A stretch of DNA of 64,000 bases from Rhodoplanes sp963712435 (GCA_963712435.1 CAVQIB010000013.1:372001-436000), one strand, 5' to 3'. Positions 19,102 to 30,487 are shown, counted from the first letter of the stretch. A program made the numbers and translations. Notes: generated from the sequence alone by a model not told the origin.

Positions 19102-19995
19102 ATGACCGCCAAGACCAGTTTTCGGGGTTCGTTCACCGCTCTGGTGACCCCGTTCAAGAACGGCGCGGTCGACGAAAAGGCCTTCCGCGATCTCGTCGAC
19201 TGGCAGATCGGCGAGGGCACGAACGGGCTCGTGCCGGTCGGCACCACCGGCGAGAGCCCGACGCTCTCGCATGACGAGCACAAGCAGGTCGTGCGAGTGG
19301 TGCGTCGAGCAGGCGCGCGGACGCGTCCCGGTGATCGCCGGCGCCGGCTCGAACTCGACCGCCGAGGCGATCGACTCGTCGCGCCACGCCGAGAAGGCCG
19401 GCGCGGACGCCGTGCTGATCGTCACGCCCTATTACAACAAGCCGACGCAGGAGGGCCTGTACCAGCACTTCAAGGCGATCAACGACGCGATCGGCATTCC
19501 GATCATCATCTACAACATTCCGGCGCGCTCGGTGATCGACATGTCGGTCGACACGATGCAGCGTCTGTTCGAGCTGAAGAACATCGCCGGCGTGAAGGAC
19601 GCGACCGCCAATGTGGTGCGGGTCTCGCAGCAGCGCGCCGCGATGGGGCCCGACTTCAACCAGCTCTCCGGCGAGGACGCGACCGCGCTCGGCTTCATGG
19701 CGCATGGCGGGCACGGCTGCATCTCGGTGACCTCGAACGTCGCGCCGCGGCTGTGCGCCGAGTTCCAGAGCGCGTGCCTGAAGGGCGATTACGCCGCGGC
19801 GCTCGCGCTGCAGGACAAGCTCCTGCCGCTGCATCTCGCATCTGTTCGTCGAGACCAATCCGGCGCCGGCGAAATACGCGCTCTCGCTGCTCGGCAAGTG
19901 CGCGGACACGGTGCGCCTGCCGCTCGTGCCGCTGTCCGACAAGTCGAAGCCGACGGTGCGCGCAGGCGATGGTGCATGCCGGGCTGATCAATTGA
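19102..19995 (+). CDS. dapA: 4-hydroxy-tetrahydrodipicolinate synthase, frameshifted
   Basis: Full-length DapA (~295 codons) in three frames. Seen: GSFTALVTPFKNG, GLVPVGTTGESPTL (pyruvate-site Thr-Thr), IVTPYYNKPTQEG, IIIYNIPARSV (catalytic Tyr), GVKDAT (Schiff-base Lys) and FVETNPAPAKYAL. Three extra bases account for the breaks: C at 19294 (VV-c-EW), G at 19838 (HL-g-HL) and G at 19962 (VR-g-QAM). After three insertions the stop is in the first frame again. It condenses pyruvate with aspartate semialdehyde in lysine/diaminopimelate synthesis. The ribosome site GAGGAG precedes the ATG. Confidence 0.93.
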   Translation: MTAKTSFRGSFTALVTPFKNGAVDEKAFRDLVDWQIGEGTNGLVPVGTTGESPTLSHDEHKQVVRVVRRAGARTRPGDRRRRLELDRRGDRLVAPRREGRRGRRADRHALLQQADAGGPVPALQGDQRRDRHSDHHLQHSGALGDRHVGRHDAASVRAEEHRRREGRDRQCGAGLAAARRDGARLQPALRRGRDRARLHGAWRARLHLGDLERRAAAVRRVPERVPEGRLRRGARAAGQAPAAASRICSSRPIRRRRNTRSRCSASARTRCACRSCRCPTSRSRRCAQAMVHAGLIN

Positions 19996-20162
19996 GCGGC
20001 GCCCCCGCGGATGCAGGAAGCCGATGCGTGACCGCGATGACCAAGCGGTCTTGGCGGATCGCGACGAGGTCCGCATTCTGCGCATCCGGCATCCGGTGCG
20101 GGGTTCCTGACCTTCGCATCTGATGCGCGTCGCGAATCCGCTCATATCCGGAGAAAGCTGGC

Positions 20163-20640
20163 TTGGCCACGAAGACGGAACGCAAGATCAAGGTCGTCGC
20201 CGACAACCGCAAGGCGCGCTTCAACTACGAGATCGGCGAGACCTTCGAGGCCGGGATCGCGCTCACCGGCTCGGAGGTGAAGTCGCTGCGCCAGGGCCGG
20301 GCGACGCATCGGCGAAATCCTATGCCGATGCGCGCGAAGGCGATCTGTGGCTGCTGAACGCCAACATCCCCGAATACCTGCAGGCGGGCCGCTTCAATCA
20401 TCGCGCCGAAGCGTCCGCGCCGGCTCCTGCTGCATCGCGCGGCAGATCGACCAGCTCGCCGCCGGCGTCGATCGCGAGGGCATGACCATCGTGCCGCTCA
20501 AGCTCTACTTCAACGAGAAGGGCCGCGCGAAGCTCGAGGTCGCGCTCGCGCGCGGCAAGAAGCTGCACGACAAGCGCGAGACCGAGAAGCGGCGCGACTG
20601 GGACCGCGAGCGCGGCCGCCTTTTGCGCGCGCGGGGGTGA
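20163..20640 (+). CDS. smpB: SsrA-binding protein, frameshifted four times
   Basis: About 158 codons from a TTG start (after CCGGAGAAAG). Recognisable SmpB blocks in successive frames: NRKARFNYEIGETFEAGIAL, GSEVKSLRQG, GDLWLLNANIPEYLQ, LKLYFNEKGRAKLEV and the basic tail KKLHDKRETEKRRDW. Removing C 20307, one A of 20315-20317, C 20402 and G 20439 restores ATIGESYAD, RFNHAPKRPRRLL and LLHRRQIDQL. SmpB delivers tmRNA to stalled ribosomes. Four breaks in under 140 bases of an important conserved gene point to sequence error. It follows dapA, as in relatives. Confidence 0.92.
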
Positions 20641-20668
20641 TCCGTCCCGCGCTTTGGGCGGCGCCGGC

Positions 20669-20950
20669 TCAGGCCAGCAGGTCGCCAAACTCCGGATGCT
20701 GCGCGATGTAGTTCGCGACAAAGGAGCAGCGCGGAACCACCCTGAGGCCGCGCGCCCGCGCCGCGCCGAGCGCGTCGTGAACGAGGCGGGACGCGAAGCC
20801 GCGCCGGCGCAATTGCGGCGGCACCTCGGTATGCGTGAAGGTGATCACGCCGTCGGCGAGGCGGTAGTAGGCGAGCGCCGCCGCCCCTTCGGCGGGAAGC
20901 TCGAAGCGCGCGAGCGCGGCATTGTCGAGGACCAAGGACATGGTCGACAT
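20669..20950 (-). CDS. GNAT-family N-acetyltransferase (YjdJ/COG2388-like)
   Basis: About 93 residues (start ATG 20950 or 20941). The small acetyltransferase core is visible: ALAYYRLADGVITFTHTEVP, RRRGFASRLVHDAL (acetyl-CoA pyrophosphate loop of the R-x2-G-x-A/G type) and RGLRVVPRCSFVANYIAQHP. This short class acetylates unknown small molecules or proteins. It is convergent with smpB (28-base gap). The upstream gap 20951-21134 contains a dispersed CATGC...GCGGGCATCCAGT repeat. Confidence 0.85.
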   Translation of the reverse strand: MSTMSLVLDNAALARFELPAEGAAALAYYRLADGVITFTHTEVPPQLRRRGFASRLVHDALGAARARGLRVVPRCSFVANYIAQHPEFGDLLA

Positions 20951-21134
20951 GTAGGGTGGGTTGAGCGCGAGCGAAAGTCGCCCTTGCGATCGGTCCGTGC
21001 CTGAAGGACAGCCCTGTCGCCACTTGTTCGTCATGCGCGTGCAAGCGCCGCGAAAGCGGGCATCCAGTACACAAGGCGAACCCTTTGAGCTACACGGCAT
21101 GCCGTGCTTACTTCTCTCAAGGAGACACTCGGTG

Positions 21135-21443
21135 ATGGTCAAGAAAGCCGACGCTGCTGCTTTCGGACTCGCGATGATCGCGGCGCTGCAACTCGCGACG
21201 CTCGGGCCGGCCGGCGCCTTTTATGTCGCGCCGCCGCCCGCGGGCGGACTGGCCGTGCCGGCCTTCGCGGGCATCGATCCCTGCTACAAGAAATGCATCC
21301 TGAACAAGGCGTGGGGAGAACAACGCAAGTTCATGTGTCAGCGGGTCTGCAACGCCAATCCGAAGAAGCAATGCGAAGACAAGTGCTGGCTCAAGCACGG
21401 GAACTCGCCGCCCGACCGGAAGAAGTGCCTCCAGCGCTGTTGA
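21135..21443 (+). CDS. small secreted protein with four CX3C motifs
   Basis: About 102 residues. Residues 1-32 are a signal peptide (MVKKADAAAFGLAMIAALQL...GAFY). The mature part has CYKKC, CQRVC, CEDKC and CLQRC spaced CX3C-X13-CX3C-X7-CX3C-X13-CX3C, i.e. two identical twin-CX3C units. Twin CX3C with such spacing forms disulfide-stapled helical hairpins in small Tim chaperones and alpha-hairpinins, so a two-hairpin periplasmic fold is inferred. AAGGAG at 21119-21124 is the ribosome site; a GTG at 21132 is an alternative start. Function unknown. Confidence 0.75.
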   Translation: MVKKADAAAFGLAMIAALQLATLGPAGAFYVAPPPAGGLAVPAFAGIDPCYKKCILNKAWGEQRKFMCQRVCNANPKKQCEDKCWLKHGNSPPDRKKCLQRC

Positions 21444-21548
21444 TCGGGCTGCTTTGCCCGGCCTTTTTGACGATCAATCCGCAGCCGCTAGGGCGAGGCG
21501 CGCCTTCAGCGCGCCTCGCCCCGCTTGCCGCTCGATGGCGCTATCTCG

Positions 21549-22448
21549 TCACTGCGGGTTCTTCTGCTCCCATTCCTCGCGCGTGATCCACGCTTCGAGG
21601 ATCTGCACGTGTTCCGACTCCTCGTCGACGAACTCCTTCGCCATCGCCTTGATGGCGGGGTCCTTCGAGGTGCCGGCGACCATGTAATAGAAGTCGAACG
21701 CCCGCCGCTCTCCTTGCAGCGCGACCCGCAACGCATCCAGCCGGGAGAGGGACGGATCGGCGGCCCAGATATCGGCGCGCTCCGGCGTCGCCTGGTCGGG
21801 CCAGGCGTAGTCAGCCGGAAGGTGTTTCGAGGTGTCGATCGAGCCTGCCCGGCCCTGCGCCTCGGCGAGATGCATGCGGGAGAATCGCCCGAGCTGCGCG
21901 AACAGCTTCGCCACCGGCTGGTTGCCGCATTTCTCCATCGCCGCCGCCATCTCTTCGTAATGGATCGCGGCATCCTCCTCGGCCTTGACGGCATAACCGA
22001 GGAAGTCGTCGAGGGACGCAATCTCGAGGCTGCCGCCCGTGAAGATTTTGGCGGCCGGCGTCACGTGCGGCCGCTTGGCCGGCAGGGTCTGGTCGCCTTC
22101 GAAGGAGACGAGGATGTCCTCGTCGCGAATGAAGCACTGGCACGCCAGCCGATAGCGCGGCGGCATGTCGTTGACTTCGGCGTCGTAGATTTCCTCCGGC
22201 GTGATCTTCCCAAGCTGTTTGAGAAGCTCCTTCTCCTTTTCCGTCAGCGAGATCCCGTATCTCGGTTTGTCGGTCGCGAGGTGCTTGACCTCGACGAGGC
22301 ACGACCCGCATTCCCCGTCCTGGCAGTCGAACGGGATCGGGACCTTGTGGGCCTTGGCGACGGCCAGAATGGTGCCCCGGTCGCCGGCGATCGCGTAGAC
22401 GGTCAGGTCGCGCGCCATCACCGGGGATGAAAACGTCACATTGCTCAT
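21549..22448 (-). CDS. 2Fe-2S ferredoxin fused to ferritin-like diiron domain
   Basis: 299 residues; ATG 22448 is preceded by ACAGGAGT. Residues ~15-125 are a plant-type 2Fe-2S ferredoxin: DCQDGECGSCLVEV gives three clustered cysteines and RLACQCFI the fourth. Residues ~150-299 are a four-helix rubrerythrin/ferritin-like domain with carboxylate and His ligands in AEEDAAIHYEEMA, RFSRMHLAEAQG, LQGERRAFDFYY and DEESEHVQILEAW. A one-protein electron donor plus diiron site would suit peroxide or O2 reduction or iron handling. I recall similar fusions in diazotroph genomes, but no nif gene is in this window. Confidence 0.8.
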   Translation of the reverse strand: MSNVTFSSPVMARDLTVYAIAGDRGTILAVAKAHKVPIPFDCQDGECGSCLVEVKHLATDKPRYGISLTEKEKELLKQLGKITPEEIYDAEVNDMPPRYRLACQCFIRDEDILVSFEGDQTLPAKRPHVTPAAKIFTGGSLEIASLDDFLGYAVKAEEDAAIHYEEMAAAMEKCGNQPVAKLFAQLGRFSRMHLAEAQGRAGSIDTSKHLPADYAWPDQATPERADIWAADPSLSRLDALRVALQGERRAFDFYYMVAGTSKDPAIKAMAKEFVDEESEHVQILEAWITREEWEQKNPQ

Positions 22449-22825
22449 TGGCATACTCCTGTCATGGCGCTGAGTGACTTGACGGATGCGCAGCCTCACC
22501 GGATCGCCGCTGAGGGCGCCTTGTTGCAGGCACATTGACCACCGGGGCGGCAGCACCCATCGGTTCTGCCGCACGGCGATCGTTGATTAGAAGTCAAGCA
22601 AGGTGCGGGCCAAGTTGTTGCGCCGCAGGATCAGACAGGCCTTCAGGCGCCAGCGACCCGGGCGCATTCGCCCATGCCCGTCACATCATTGTTTTTGCGT
22701 GCGATCTTATCCGAACCGTCGGCGCCCGTTCGGGGTCATCGCCGGCGCGGGAGCGGCGCGAACGACGCGGAATCGATGTGTCGGGAAGCCTCCGTCGGAT
22801 TCCCGACAACAAGACCACGAGCAGT

Positions 22826-22910
22826 CCGTAGCCCGCATTGAGCGAAAGCGAAATGCGGGAGCGGGGAGCAGCGCAACCCCGGATTTCGCTTGCGCTCGAT
22901 CCGGGCTACG
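22826..22910. repeat. GTAGCCCG...CGGGCTAC intergenic palindrome
   Basis: Two facing halves, GTAGCCCGCATTGAGCGAAAG and CGGATTTCGCTTGCGCTCGATCCGGGCTAC, form a long interrupted inverted repeat. Shorter copies lie at 23485-23518 and 24208-24273. The surrounding 22449-22825 shows no supported gene. Confidence 0.75.
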
Positions 22911-22922
22911 CTCCCGAGGCGA

Positions 22923-23115
22923 TCAAAAGGCCTTCGGCAGCCCGGCATCCTTCAGGATTTCATTGGCCGTGTGACGGCTCTTCGTGCGTGGGACGATCAA
23001 GCTACGGCTGTCGCGTCGTGCGCCATTTCTCATGCGATCCCTTGCCGCCGGGCACGCGGCAGCCAGCCGGCGGATCGCAGCAGCCGACGAGCTCCGCATA
23101 AAAATCCTTCGGCAT
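22923..23115 (-). pseudogene. hicA: HicA-type toxin, frame-disrupted
   Basis: About 63 codons, not visible as one ORF. The start is MPKDFYAELV; the frame then shifts to LLRSAGW, shifts back to CRVPGGKGSHEKWR (the HicA dsRBD-like loop with the catalytic His in GKGSHE), and after an extra T reaches SLIVPRTKSRHTANEIL and the end KDAGLPKAF. These blocks match HicA mRNA interferases closely. TGG-c-TGC and CCG-t-AGC are two single-base insertions; GTC-gg-CTG is ambiguous. Its ATG follows the hicB stop directly (TGAATG). Whether it is decayed or mis-sequenced is open, since intact essential genes here show the same breaks. Confidence 0.7.
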
Positions 23116-23313
23116 TCAGGCGGCGCTTATGACCAGGTCGCACCGGCGCTCGATATGCACCGCGAACGGCCCCTGCGCCTGCGGCAGGTTGTCCGCAATC
23201 ATCTCCGGCGCAAGGTCGCGAACGAGCGCAACGAATTCGTCGAATGTCGCGGCTTCGACATGCAGGCCGGGAATGTCCGACTGTGAATAGAACACGGCGG
23301 CTTCAGGGTGTCG
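23116..23313 (-). pseudogene. hicB: HicB-like (DUF1902) antitoxin, N-terminus missing
   Basis: The readable part runs from about VFYSQSDIPGLHVEA through ATFDEFVALVRDLAPEMIADN to ERRCDLVISAA and a stop abutting hicA. DSDxPGL...EA.T..E is the core of DUF1902/HicB partial RNase-H-fold antitoxins. The first ~12 residues and a start codon are absent; upstream the sequence merges with a dispersed GGGTGGGG/GCGCGTAACTCACCG repeat (23310-23350), which may have replaced the beginning. A GTG at 23295 is the only candidate start and lacks a ribosome site. Confidence 0.6.
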
Positions 23314-23361
23314 GTGAGTTACGCGCCTTCGGCGCTACCCCCACCCTACGGCTACTTGCTG

Positions 23362-23518
23362 CATCCTTCGAGATGCGGGCTTCGCCCGCTCCTCAGGATG
23401 AGGAAGAAGGAAGGCGGCGCAACAACTCCTCATGGTGAGGAGCGTCGCGGAGCGGCGCGTCTCGAACCATGAGCGGCAGCGCCAACCCCGGATTTCGCTT
23501 TCGCTCAATCCGGGCTAC
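23362..23518. repeat. cluster of TCGAGACGC/CCTCA(GG/CC)ATGAGG and CGGATTTCGCT repeats
   Basis: 23362-23403 reads CATCCTTCGAGATGCGGG...CTCCTCAGGATGAGG. 23428-23473 reads CCTCATGGTGAGGAGCGTCG...CTCGAACCATGAG. 23485-23518 is a half copy of the CGGATTTCGCT...ATCCGGGCTAC element. Near-identical copies of the second element lie at 24148-24193, and a copy of the first is read in frame inside uvrA (27001-27043). Confidence 0.85.
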
Positions 23519-23536
23519 TTGGCTCTGCGCGCCGCT

Positions 23537-24053
23537 CTAATTCTCCTCGGCCGCTTCGCCTGCCGCGATGACGGCGAGGAGCCGGCGGGCGCCGAAGCGG
23601 TCGCGCGGATCGAGCTCGACGACTTTTTCGAGCGCCGCGGCAGCCCTCGTCGGCGCGGCCGAGCCGGATGCTGCCATAGCCCCACGCCAGCAATGCCTGC
23701 AGGTACAGGCTCGGCGCCTCCTCGACGTCGGAGAACGCCGCGTCGCGCGGCCTGACCAGGCGCCAGTCCGTCGCGATGTTGAGGCGGCGAGCCGCCTGGA
23801 CGATAAGGCTGGCGGCGTGCGGAAGCGCCTCCGCGAGGCGGTGATTGTAGAAATAGAACCGGTAGGCGGCGAGGCGCGCGTCGATGTCATCGGGCGCAAG
23901 CGCAAGCGCCTGCTGCACGGCGCGCTCGGTCGCAGCGGGATCGGAGCGCGCGCGCGGCGCACCCGCCAGCAGGGCTGCGACGGCGGCGGCTTCGTCCTCG
24001 CTCGTCAGCGCATGCCGGCCTTCGTTCTTCCGATGTCGAGCAGAAATCTCCAT
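23537..24053 (-). CDS. hypothetical TPR-like protein, frameshifted
   Basis: About 171 codons. It starts MEISARHRKNEGRHALTSED and continues with helical pairs ATERAVQQALALAPDDIDAR, LAAYRFYFYNHRLAEALPHA and SLYLQALLAWGYGSIRLGRA. At 23642 one extra base (GGC-t-GCC in the coding direction) moves the frame to AALEKVVELDPRDRFGARRL, ending AVIAAGEAAEEN. The repeated ALxLxPDD/ELDPRDR pattern is tetratricopeptide-like, so it is likely a protein-binding scaffold. It is flanked on both sides by dispersed repeats. Function unknown. Confidence 0.7.
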
Positions 24054-24147
24054 GCGCGCGCTGTCTCCGAATTCAGGACCAGTCGCATGCAAGTCCCGGG
24101 CCGGCGCGCGCTTGAGGATGAGGGCGAAGGGCGGCGGCACGACAAAT

Positions 24148-24273
24148 CCTCATGGTGAGGAGCGTCGCGGAGCGACGCGTCTCGAACCATGAGCGGCAGC
24201 GCCTGCCGTTGAGCGAAAGCGAAATGCGGGAGCGGGCAAACCCGGATTTCGCTGCGCTCATCCGGGCTACTTG
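24148..24273. repeat. second copy of the repeat cluster
   Basis: 24148-24193 matches 23428-23473 almost base for base (CCTCATGGTGAGGAGCGTCG...), followed by 24208-24273, a GAGCGAAAGCGAAATGCGGG / CGGATTTCGCTGCGCTCATC palindrome pair. The two clusters bracket the TPR-like gene as direct repeats. Confidence 0.85.
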
Positions 24274-24308
24274 CTCCTTAGGACGAGGCCGAAGGGCAAA
24301 CAAGACGC

Positions 24309-24521
24309 TCACCCCGCCACTGGCGTCAGTTCGAAAACGCGGCCGTGCTTCGCCGCCTCGGCGATATCGCCGCGGCGCAATGCGAGACGCACGGTTTCGA
24401 GCTTGCGCACGTCGTCAGGAGAAAGATAGGGCGACCACGCGGTATCGTCCTCGATCAACTCGACCGGGACTTCGGCCGCGTATCGGCCTTCGCGGATGAA
24501 TTCTTTCGACGAGCGCGTCAT
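24309..24521 (-). CDS. small conserved hypothetical protein
   Basis: 70 residues (MTRSSKEFIREGRYAAEVPV ... RRGDIAEAAKHGRVFELTPV). Strand-like EGRYAAEVPVELIED is followed by the helix SPDDVRKLETVRLALRRGD. Short proteins of this pattern are common in Rhizobiales and resemble antitoxins in size and layout, but no toxin partner is adjacent: uvrA ends about 38 bases upstream. The start is taken at the only ATG; its ribosome site is weak. Function unknown. Confidence 0.6.
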   Translation of the reverse strand: MTRSSKEFIREGRYAAEVPVELIEDDTAWSPYLSPDDVRKLETVRLALRRGDIAEAAKHGRVFELTPVAG

Positions 24522-24558
24522 CGTGGAGTTCGCTTCGTAAAATCGCCTGCGCACATGC

Positions 24559-27800
<3,242 letters not shown>

Positions 27801-27939
27801 GCCGTGCACGCGGACCATCGCCGCCAGGATCGCCTTGTCGGGAGAAAGGCGGCGGCGTGCCCGCAACGTAGTGAGAACGGACGCGTTTCGCCACTGCGTT
27901 CGCGCCGCGGAGCGCCAACTCTTGTTCGTCATTGCCGGG

Positions 27940-28022
27940 CGCGACCGGGCAATCCATTCAGAGCTTTCGCACGCGCGGCGGCTCAGATGGACCGCCGGGG
28001 TCGAGCCCGGCGGTGACGAGGA
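27940..28022. repeat. GCCGGG...CCCGGCGGTGACGAGG intergenic repeats upstream of uvrA
   Basis: CATTGCCGGGCGCGACCGGGCAATCCATTC (27939-27960) and TGGACCGCCGGGGTCGAGCCCGGCGGTGACGAGG (27989-28022) are hairpin-forming dispersed elements, the second related to the one inside uvrA. They occupy the gap between uvrA and the OMP gene; no gene is seen there. Confidence 0.7.
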
Positions 28023-28031
28023 CACGCAAAG

Positions 28032-28061
28032 AAAAAACCCCGGGCCGAGGCCCGGGGTTTG
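28032..28061 (-). terminator. terminator of OMP gene
   Basis: AAACCCCGGGCC and GGCCCGGGGTTT form a twelve-base stem with a short loop; on the minus strand it ends in a T run, 25 bases after the OMP stop codon. Confidence 0.9.
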
Positions 28062-28085
28062 AAGTTTGTTCGAAGGAGAGACTGC

Positions 28086-28952
28086 TCAGTAACGGGCCAC
28101 AACCGGAGCCACGGCCGGACCAAGATGGAAGAGGTAGTTGATGCCGACGCGGGCGACATATTCCTTCGCGTCGATGCTGGTGTTCCACGTGCGGCCATCG
28201 AACCCGCCGGGAACCACCGCGCCGAACGTGCTGCGCGGCGAGATATAGTCGAACGAGCCGAAGTCGAGATAGATGAACTCGGCCTTCGCGGTCCAGTTCT
28301 GGGCGAACGCCCATTCGAAGCCGCCGCCGATGGTCCAACCGATGTGCTTCTCGCGATAGGCGCCGAAATATTCCGGAACGCCGCCCGCCGGGAAATCGAT
28401 GCGCAGCTGGGAGTCGAGCGCGCCAAGCGCCAAACCGCCCGTTGCGTAGACCAGCACGCGGTCCCACCACGCCGCGCCGATGCGGACGCGAGCGGTCGAG
28501 AACCAGTCGAGCTGCTTGGTGCTCCACTCGTTCCGCGGCAGGAAGGTAAAGCCAGTCGCCGGATCGGTGACGGCCGGATACGAGAAGGAATTGTCTTCGT
28601 TCAGGCCGCTCCAGTTGGCGTCCCATTCGCCGCCGAGGACGAACCAGCCCCACTGATATTGACAGCCGAACTGGCCGCCAACGGTTCCGGCCGAGCCACC
28701 GCCGTCATACGACCGCGTGAGCAGGTTGACCGCAGTCAGCGGAGCGCCGTCGGGATCGATCCCAGGCGCGAGAATTCGCCGGCTGGTGGTGTAATCGTCG
28801 TTTCCGCCGATCCAGCCACCGTTGATGCCGAGATAGCAACCCGTCCAGGTAAATAGCGGCGCCACCGCGGGAGCCTGCACCGCCAGGTCGGCGGCAGAGG
28901 CCGACCCGGCAAGTCCGAGCGCGGCAACACTTGCAAGTAGGATCCTCTTCAT
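28086..28952 (-). CDS. outer-membrane beta-barrel protein (Omp25/Omp31-like)
   Basis: 288 residues. The signal peptide is MKRILLASVAALGLAGSASA-ADL. The mature sequence follows the family pattern: FTWTGCYLGINGGWIGG at the N-terminus, alternating aromatic strands (GGQFGCQYQWGWFVLGGEWD, IGGGFEWAFAQNWTAKAEFIYLDFG) and a terminal YLFHLG...VVARY ending in an aromatic residue, as BAM substrates do. Monocistronic with its own terminator; the gap upstream (28953-29653) gives room for a promoter. A related paralog lies at 29705-30487. Role: small eight-stranded barrel, probably structural or surface-interacting. Confidence 0.88.
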   Translation of the reverse strand: MKRILLASVAALGLAGSASAADLAVQAPAVAPLFTWTGCYLGINGGWIGGNDDYTTSRRILAPGIDPDGAPLTAVNLLTRSYDGGGSAGTVGGQFGCQYQWGWFVLGGEWDANWSGLNEDNSFSYPAVTDPATGFTFLPRNEWSTKQLDWFSTARVRIGAAWWDRVLVYATGGLALGALDSQLRIDFPAGGVPEYFGAYREKHIGWTIGGGFEWAFAQNWTAKAEFIYLDFGSFDYISPRSTFGAVVPGGFDGRTWNTSIDAKEYVARVGINYLFHLGPAVAPVVARY

Positions 28953-29301
28953 GGAAGCCCCCCATGGTTCGCGTCAAGTGAGCTGACTATAGAGGGACTC
29001 GCTTCTTTGAAGGTGACATAAGCGCAACACCCCCGGTGAATGTGTTTTTTTGAGCTTCAATTCCGCCATCCATTCGCCGCGGAAACTGCTTTGTGTTCAG
29101 GCGTCCCGCGGCGCGAAGCGAAGAAAAATATCGATTGCATCAGGCGTGCGCGCCGTGTGGCCCGAATGCTTGGGAGCGATTGGCGCGTGGCGCCTAACGA
29201 GACCAGCGCAATACATTTTGCGAGAAACACTGTGGGAGATCGGCCGATCTTCGGCGTCATCGCCGCGGAACGTACACGGCTGTCCCGTTCAGCCGATCCA
29301 C

Positions 29302-29485
29302 ACCTCTCCCCGCTGGGGAGAGGTCGGATTCCGAGCACCGCAGGCAAGTTTACGCAGGCCTGCGCAAGCTGGCCGCGTGCGAGGAAGCCGGTTGAGGGGC
29401 ATTACAACGTAAAGCCAACGCCCCCTCACCCGGCTCGCATCTCGTTGCACGCGACGCTCGCCGACCTCTCCCCGCCGGGGAGAGG
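29302..29485. repeat. facing pair of CTCTCCCC...GGGGAGAGG repeats
   Basis: 29302-29335 (CCTCTCCCCGCTGGGGAGAG GTCGGATTCC) and 29420-29485 (CCCCCTCACCCGGC...GACCTCTCCCCGCCGGGGAGAGG) are inverted with respect to each other, together able to form one long stem. Same family as 11114-11365. The rest of 28953-29640 shows no supported gene. Confidence 0.85.
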
Positions 29486-29653
29486 TGGAATGAAGAGTTC
29501 TGTTTAGAGGCGTTCGTGTTCAGACCAAACGACGGGAAATGGCGGCGACCTTGGAGCGCATCTGCGCGGCGGGCGTGCCGGCGCGCGTGCTAACGTCTGC
29601 ATCAAATCACGACACCGGGGCGCAGCTCATGATGACTTTGCCCGGCCAAAGCA

Positions 29654-29680
29654 AAAGCCCCGGGGGTTGCCCGGGGCTTT
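29654..29680 (-). terminator. terminator of second OMP gene
   Basis: AAAGCCCCGGG and CCCGGGGCTTT with a five-base loop, followed on the minus strand by T-rich sequence, 25 bases after the stop. Confidence 0.88.
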
Positions 29681-29704
29681 CGTCCGCAACGTTGCGGATA
29701 AAGA

Positions 29705-30487
29705 TCAGTAGCGCGCCACGATCGGAGCGCCGCCGCCGAAGCGGTAGTTCAAGCCGATCTTGGCGGTGTGAACGCCATCGAACTCATGATTCCAACAGTA
29801 GGTGCCGGGGCCGCCGGCGCCGACGCCAGCCGCGTCGAACCCGCAAGCCGAATTGTTGTCGACGCCAATGAACATGTACTCGGCCTTGACGCTCCAATTC
29901 CAATCGAACGCCCATTCGATGCCGCCGCCGACGGTCCAGGCCGCCGTCGATTCGCTGGTGCTGGCGACAAAGCCGGGGTTGAGGAGCGCATCGGTCACGG
30001 TCGTCTCGACGTCGACGAAGGCCACGCCGCCCTTGACATACAGCAAAGCGCGATCCCAGGCGTAGCCGAGGCGGCCGGTCACCATGCCGTACCAATCACC
30101 GATCTTGGTGTTGGAAGTGATGCTGAAAACCGGATCGAACGGATCAATCGCCGAGCCGGTCAGCCGGAGATAGCCGAGTTCGCCTTCGATGCCCAGCACG
30201 AAGGGCGAGCCGATCGGCTGCCAGTTACACCCGAGGGTGCCGCCGCCGATGAAGCTGCTCTTCGTATCGTAATTCCAGACATCCGACGGGAAGCCATTAT
30301 ACCCGTTGACGTCGATGACCCGAACGTTCTCGGCGCCCCAGGCGCCGCCGGCATAGCCGCCGATATAGCAGCTCGTCCAATTGAACACGGGCACGACGAC
30401 AGGTCGGGCGATCGGGCGAAGGTCGGCGGCCGAAGCCGCACCGACGAACCCGAGAACTGCAACGGTGGCTAGTAGGACTTTCTTCAT
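29705..30487 (-). CDS. outer-membrane beta-barrel protein (Omp25/Omp31-like), paralog
   Basis: 260 residues from ATG 30487, chosen for the GGAAGGAGGGG ribosome site; an upstream in-frame ATG (30523) would ruin the signal peptide MKKVLLATVAVLGFVGAASA-ADL. Family features: VFNWTSCYIGGYAGGAWG, GGGTLGCNWQPIGSPFVLGI, VGGGIEWAFDWNWSVKAEYMFIG and the end IGLNYRFGG...VARY. It is the closest relative in the window of the OMP at 28086. The separate promoters and terminators suggest independent regulation. Eight-stranded outer-membrane barrel, exact role unknown. Confidence 0.88.
   Translation of the reverse strand: MKKVLLATVAVLGFVGAASAADLRPIARPVVVPVFNWTSCYIGGYAGGAWGAENVRVIDVNGYNGFPSDVWNYDTKSSFIGGGTLGCNWQPIGSPFVLGIEGELGYLRLTGSAIDPFDPVFSITSNTKIGDWYGMVTGRLGYAWDRALLYVKGGVAFVDVETTVTDALLNPGFVASTSESTAAWTVGGGIEWAFDWNWSVKAEYMFIGVDNNSACGFDAAGVGAGGPGTYCWNHEFDGVHTAKIGLNYRFGGGAPIVARY

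Noticed and set aside
23362..24273. Repeat clusters as a CRISPR array
   Set aside because: Copies are palindromic, differ in length, and are separated by hundreds of bases and a gene, not by regular spacers.
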